Source: an uncultured Muribaculaceae bacterium (GTDB lineage Bacteria > Bacteroidota > Bacteroidia > Bacteroidales > Muribaculaceae). Taken from it: a stretch of DNA of 64,000 nt. The stretch lies in assembly GCA_910587075.1 (NCBI GenBank), contig CAJUKE010000014.1, positions 1-64,000 of the forward strand, read 5' to 3'. Below, piece after piece: positions 62,650-64,000 of the stretch. Made by a program: the position numbers and the translations under genes. Position 1 is the stretch's first letter. Each line of letters opens with the position of its first letter. Under the pieces are notes generated by a model. It was not told the origin of the DNA, ran no database searches, and saw nothing but the letters and a program-made list of their open reading frames with translations.

Positions 62650-63891
62650 ATGCGCACGCTCATCAAGAACATATCCTCCATTCTCGGTGGCCGCACCGCC
62701 CCCCTCGGCGGGGCGCTGGCGGGCGCCGATATGGCCCTCCTCCCATCGGTCGACAACGCCTGGCTCGCCATCGACGGCGAGCGCGTCGAAGCGTTCGGCC
62801 CGATGGAATCCGCCCCCTCGGAAGACTCCTTCCAGCGGGTCATCGACGCCCGCCGTGGCATGGTGATCCCCGCTTTCTGCGACTCCCACACCCACATCGT
62901 CTGGGCCGGTAGCCGCGAAGGGGAGTTCCGCGACAAAATCGCCGGACTGAGCTACGCCGAAATCGCCGCGCGTGGCGGGGGCATACTCAACTCCGCCGAC
63001 CGCCTCAACGCGACCCCCGAGGACGAGCTTTTCGCCCAGAGCCTCCGCCGCCTGCGCCTCGCCGCCTCGCGCGGCACGGGCGCCATCGAAATCAAGACAG
63101 GCTACGGCCTCACTCTCGAAGGGGAGCTGAAGATGCTCCGCGTGATCCGCCGCCTCCGCGAGGCCATGCCCTCAGTGGAGGTAAAGGCTACCTTCCTCGG
63201 CGCCCACGCCGTGGGCCGCGCCTTCGCAGGGAGGCAGGGCGAGTATGTCGACCACCTCATCAACGATATGCTCCCGGCCATCGCCGCCGAGGGTGGGTGC
63301 GACTTCGTCGATGTTTTCTGCGACGAGGGGTTCTTCACCACCGATGAGACCGCACGCATCCTCGATGCCGCGACCCGTTTCGGCCTGGTCGGCAAAATCC
63401 ACGCCAACGAGCTGGCCGTATCGGGCGGCGTGCAGGTGGCGGTAAGCCGCGACGCGCTCTCCGCCGACCATCTCGAACGGATCACGGAGGCCGAAATCGA
63501 GGCTTTCCGCGGCTCCCGCACCATCCCCACGATGCTCCCCGGAGCGTCCTTCTTCCTCGGCATGCCCTACGGCCCGGCGAGGATGGCCATCGAGGCCGGA
63601 CTCCCCGTGGCCCTCGCTTCCGACTGGAATCCGGGCTCCTCACCCTCGGGCGATATGCGCTTCGTTTGGACCCTCGCCTGCGCGAAAATGAAACTCACCC
63701 CCGAGGAGGCGCTCAACGCCATGACGGTCAACACCGCCGCGGCTCTCGGCCTCACCGCCGACGGCTGGGGCTCGATTACCCCCGGCGGCCCGGCCTCGCT
63801 GATTATCACGAAGCCGCTCCCCTCCCTCGCCTACATCCCCTACGCCTACACCGAGCCCTGGATCGAACAGGTCATCCTCAAAGGCTCCTAA
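62650..63891 (+). CDS. hutI: Imidazolonepropionase
   Basis: This 413 aa amidohydrolase opens the imidazolone ring to give formiminoglutamate, the substrate of FtcD. The metal-binding CDSHTHIVWAGSREGEF (about residues 77-93), the FLGAHAVGRAF segment with a further His, and ASDWNPGSSPSGDM are typical. It completes the pathway from histidine to glutamate, so every step is encoded in this operon. A new exported protein starts 19 bases later. Confidence 0.96.
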   Translation: MRTLIKNISSILGGRTAPLGGALAGADMALLPSVDNAWLAIDGERVEAFGPMESAPSEDSFQRVIDARRGMVIPAFCDSHTHIVWAGSREGEFRDKIAGLSYAEIAARGGGILNSADRLNATPEDELFAQSLRRLRLAASRGTGAIEIKTGYGLTLEGELKMLRVIRRLREAMPSVEVKATFLGAHAVGRAFAGRQGEYVDHLINDMLPAIAAEGGCDFVDVFCDEGFFTTDETARILDAATRFGLVGKIHANELAVSGGVQVAVSRDALSADHLERITEAEIEAFRGSRTIPTMLPGASFFLGMPYGPARMAIEAGLPVALASDWNPGSSPSGDMRFVWTLACAKMKLTPEEALNAMTVNTAAALGLTADGWGSITPGGPASLIITKPLPSLAYIPYAYTEPWIEQVILKGS

Positions 63892-63910
63892 CGCTTAATT
63901 TCTCTCTCCT

Positions 63911-64000
63911 ATGAGGAAAATCTCCTTAATCTTTTGCGCGGCTCTCGTCTTTCCGGCTGTTTACGTTAACGCCGGGGAGGCGGGAGCCTCCGCTTCCGTC
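63911..64000 (+). CDS. Start of an exported protein, cut by the window edge
   Basis: The first 30 codons (MRKISLIFCAALVFPAVYVNAGEAG...) encode a typical signal peptide with cleavage near NAG. The rest lies outside the window. It is 19 bases after hutI, so it may be part of the same transcript. The family cannot be identified. Confidence 0.6.
   Translation, partial: MRKISLIFCAALVFPAVYVNAGEAGASASV

Noticed and set aside
61464..62936. 490-codon minus-strand open frame
   Set aside because: It spans antisense of both hutH and hutI and has no domain; its composition is that of a shadow.

Overview
The window is a 64 kb stretch of a Bacteroidota chromosome. It is GC-rich for that phylum. Genus-level signs are Bacteroidetes-type promoters (TTTG, about 20 bases, TAnnTTTG), many SusC/TonB-type receptors and lipoproteins, DUF4249, PCMD and DUF4923 proteins, BspA-type repeats and probable type IX secretion tails. 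The gene set and base composition suggest a gut Bacteroidales close to Muribaculaceae; that placement is inference. No rRNA, tRNA, CRISPR array, insertion sequence or prophage was seen.

Layout. 0-7.1 kb: a lipoprotein, then a leftward run DUF4250 - uvrD/pcrA - nspC - GH43, in which the GH43 gene is broken by an in-frame amber codon. 7.2-10 kb: rightward polyprenyl synthase, TatD, TM2 and DUF4923 genes. 10.1-11.1 kb: an AT-richer MntA/HepT toxin-antitoxin pair that ends inside a small lipoprotein gene. 11.3-14.3 kb: a TPP riboswitch controlling a TonB receptor and a PnuC-type thiamine permease. 14.4-23 kb: two leftward surface modules: three outer-membrane barrel proteins with a PCMD lipoprotein, and a lipoprotein/TonB receptor/DUF4249 set. 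23-27 kb: nitronate monooxygenase, a helix-hairpin-helix protein and groES-groEL. 27-29.7 kb: a family 10 pectate lyase with a Lys/Ala-rich tail, and a leucine-rich-repeat protein. 29.9-34.1 kb: pyrB-pyrI-flavin reductase-glyA-plsC. 34.1-38.2 kb: an HMA-tailed metal permease, an HMA-AraC regulator, fmt, an RluA synthase and a small membrane protein. 38.4-41.5 kb: TPR protein, PstS-like lipoprotein and a small membrane protein. 41.7-45.4 kb: rarA converging on a secreted subtilisin. 45.6-51.4 kb: a complete tripartite RND efflux operon. 51.4-55.3 kb: dxr, rseP and an RlmI-like methyltransferase. 55.4-63.9 kb: an exported M49 peptidase followed by the complete histidine-to-glutamate pathway (ftcD-hutU-hutH-hutI), then the start of a further exported protein cut by the window edge.

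How the parts fit. Most of the window is housekeeping or nutrient capture. The thiamine operon imports a vitamin under direct TPP control. The M49 peptidase and hut genes probably release and degrade histidine to glutamate, ammonia and one-carbon units. GH43 and PL10 point to plant-polysaccharide use, although the GH43 is probably dead or read through. The metal regulator and permease look like a sensor/effector pair that share a metal-binding domain. The strongest items for follow-up are the amber codon in GH43, the MntA/HepT pair with its exact paired motifs and its insertion-like junction, the HMA-AraC/HMA-permease pair, and the four-gene PCMD/barrel operon of unknown function.
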